Shown in pieces: positions 63,894 through 64,000 of a stretch of 64,000 nt of DNA; positions within the stretch are counted from its first letter, which is position 1, and each line of letters begins with the position of its first letter. This stretch comes from Aerococcus loyolae (lineage in GTDB: Bacteria; Bacillota; Bacilli; Lactobacillales; Aerococcaceae). Where the stretch lies: the NCBI RefSeq assembly GCF_002871915.2, contig NZ_CP126958.1, positions 372,001-436,000 of the forward strand, read 5' to 3'. The notes under the pieces were generated by a model that was not told the origin of the DNA, did no database searches, and was given only the letters and a program-made list of their open reading frames with translations. A program made the position numbers and the translations under genes.

Positions 63894-64000
63894 CTATTGG
63901 ACGGCTTTTAATAGGGCTTGGACCCGGTCAGTTTTCTCCCAAGGGAAGTAGCCCTTATCACTAGGACGACCAAAGTGTCCGTAGCTAGCGGTTGGTTGGT
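63894..64000 (-). CDS. metK: S-adenosylmethionine synthetase (C-terminal end only)
   Basis: The last 34 codons of a gene that enters from the right edge. The translated end QPTASYGHFGR, then FPWEKTDRVQALLKAVQ and a TAG stop, is the conserved MetK C terminus. The enzyme makes SAM from methionine and ATP. Confidence 0.9.
   Translation of the reverse strand, partial: QPTASYGHFGRPSDKGYFPWEKTDRVQALLKAVQ

Overview
The window is chromosomal DNA from a low-to-moderate GC Gram-positive bacterium of the Lactobacillales. An Aerococcus-like member of the Aerococcaceae is my best guess, inferred from overall gene content and from repeated intergenic hairpins rather than from a marker gene. The evidence for a Firmicute is direct: a T-box before tyrS, an M-box before mgtA, a GlnR box on glnA, a Bacillus-type Zur box on adcACB, veg, rnmV next to rsmA, YkyA and LCP proteins, and strong AGGAGG ribosome binding sites. 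About 58 protein genes, one tRNA gene and many intrinsic terminators can be read. No insertion sequence, prophage or CRISPR array was seen.

Layout. 1-8.4 kb: a YkyA-type lipoprotein (cut by the window edge), an alpha/beta hydrolase with an odd nucleophile elbow, a YugP zinc protease, glnA under a perfect GlnR box, a cyclodeaminase-family protein, and the Mg2+ ATPase mgtA behind an M-box and a 37-codon upstream ORF. 8.4-18.5 kb: translation and housekeeping genes (T-box-tyrS, metG, tatD-rnmV-rsmA, a three-gene ABC-2 exporter, veg, ispE). 18.5-22 kb: the zinc importer adcACB behind a Zur box, then purR.

22.1-40 kb is the accessory heart of the window, a surface-glycan locus. It has a Wzx-like flippase, a GT52/polysialyltransferase-like enzyme, a Wzy-like polymerase, a membrane-anchored polysaccharide deacetylase, two paralogous 585-587 aa polytopic membrane proteins, a fused CMP-nonulosonate cytidylyltransferase/PseG-type hydrolase, a NeuB-type synthase, three GT2 glycosyltransferases and a GT2-GtrA protein. 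A second deacetylase faces inward at its right end. A tRNA-Arg(CCU) gene lies inside it. The gene content argues for a polymer carrying a nonulosonic acid, possibly of the pseudaminic type. No priming glycosyltransferase and no early sugar-nucleotide genes are present in the window.

40-53.5 kb: an orphan peptide-binding lipoprotein, a small membrane protein, flavodoxin, a GntR regulator, map, an LCP ligase, coaD, guaC, two DegV proteins, a Nudix hydrolase, and a CpsB-CpsC-CpsD-like phosphoregulatory module whose CpsB-like member has lost most of its metal ligands. 53.7-64 kb: proBA, a VanY-type carboxypeptidase, a HAD phosphatase, two proteins of unknown or TPR type, an AraC regulator, dapA, alr, a low-molecular-weight protein tyrosine phosphatase, and the 3' end of metK.

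Many genes serve the envelope: the glycan locus, LCP attachment, the BY-kinase module, deacetylases, alr, dapA and VanY. Several transport and biosynthesis genes carry readable metal-, nitrogen- or amino-acid-responsive control elements.
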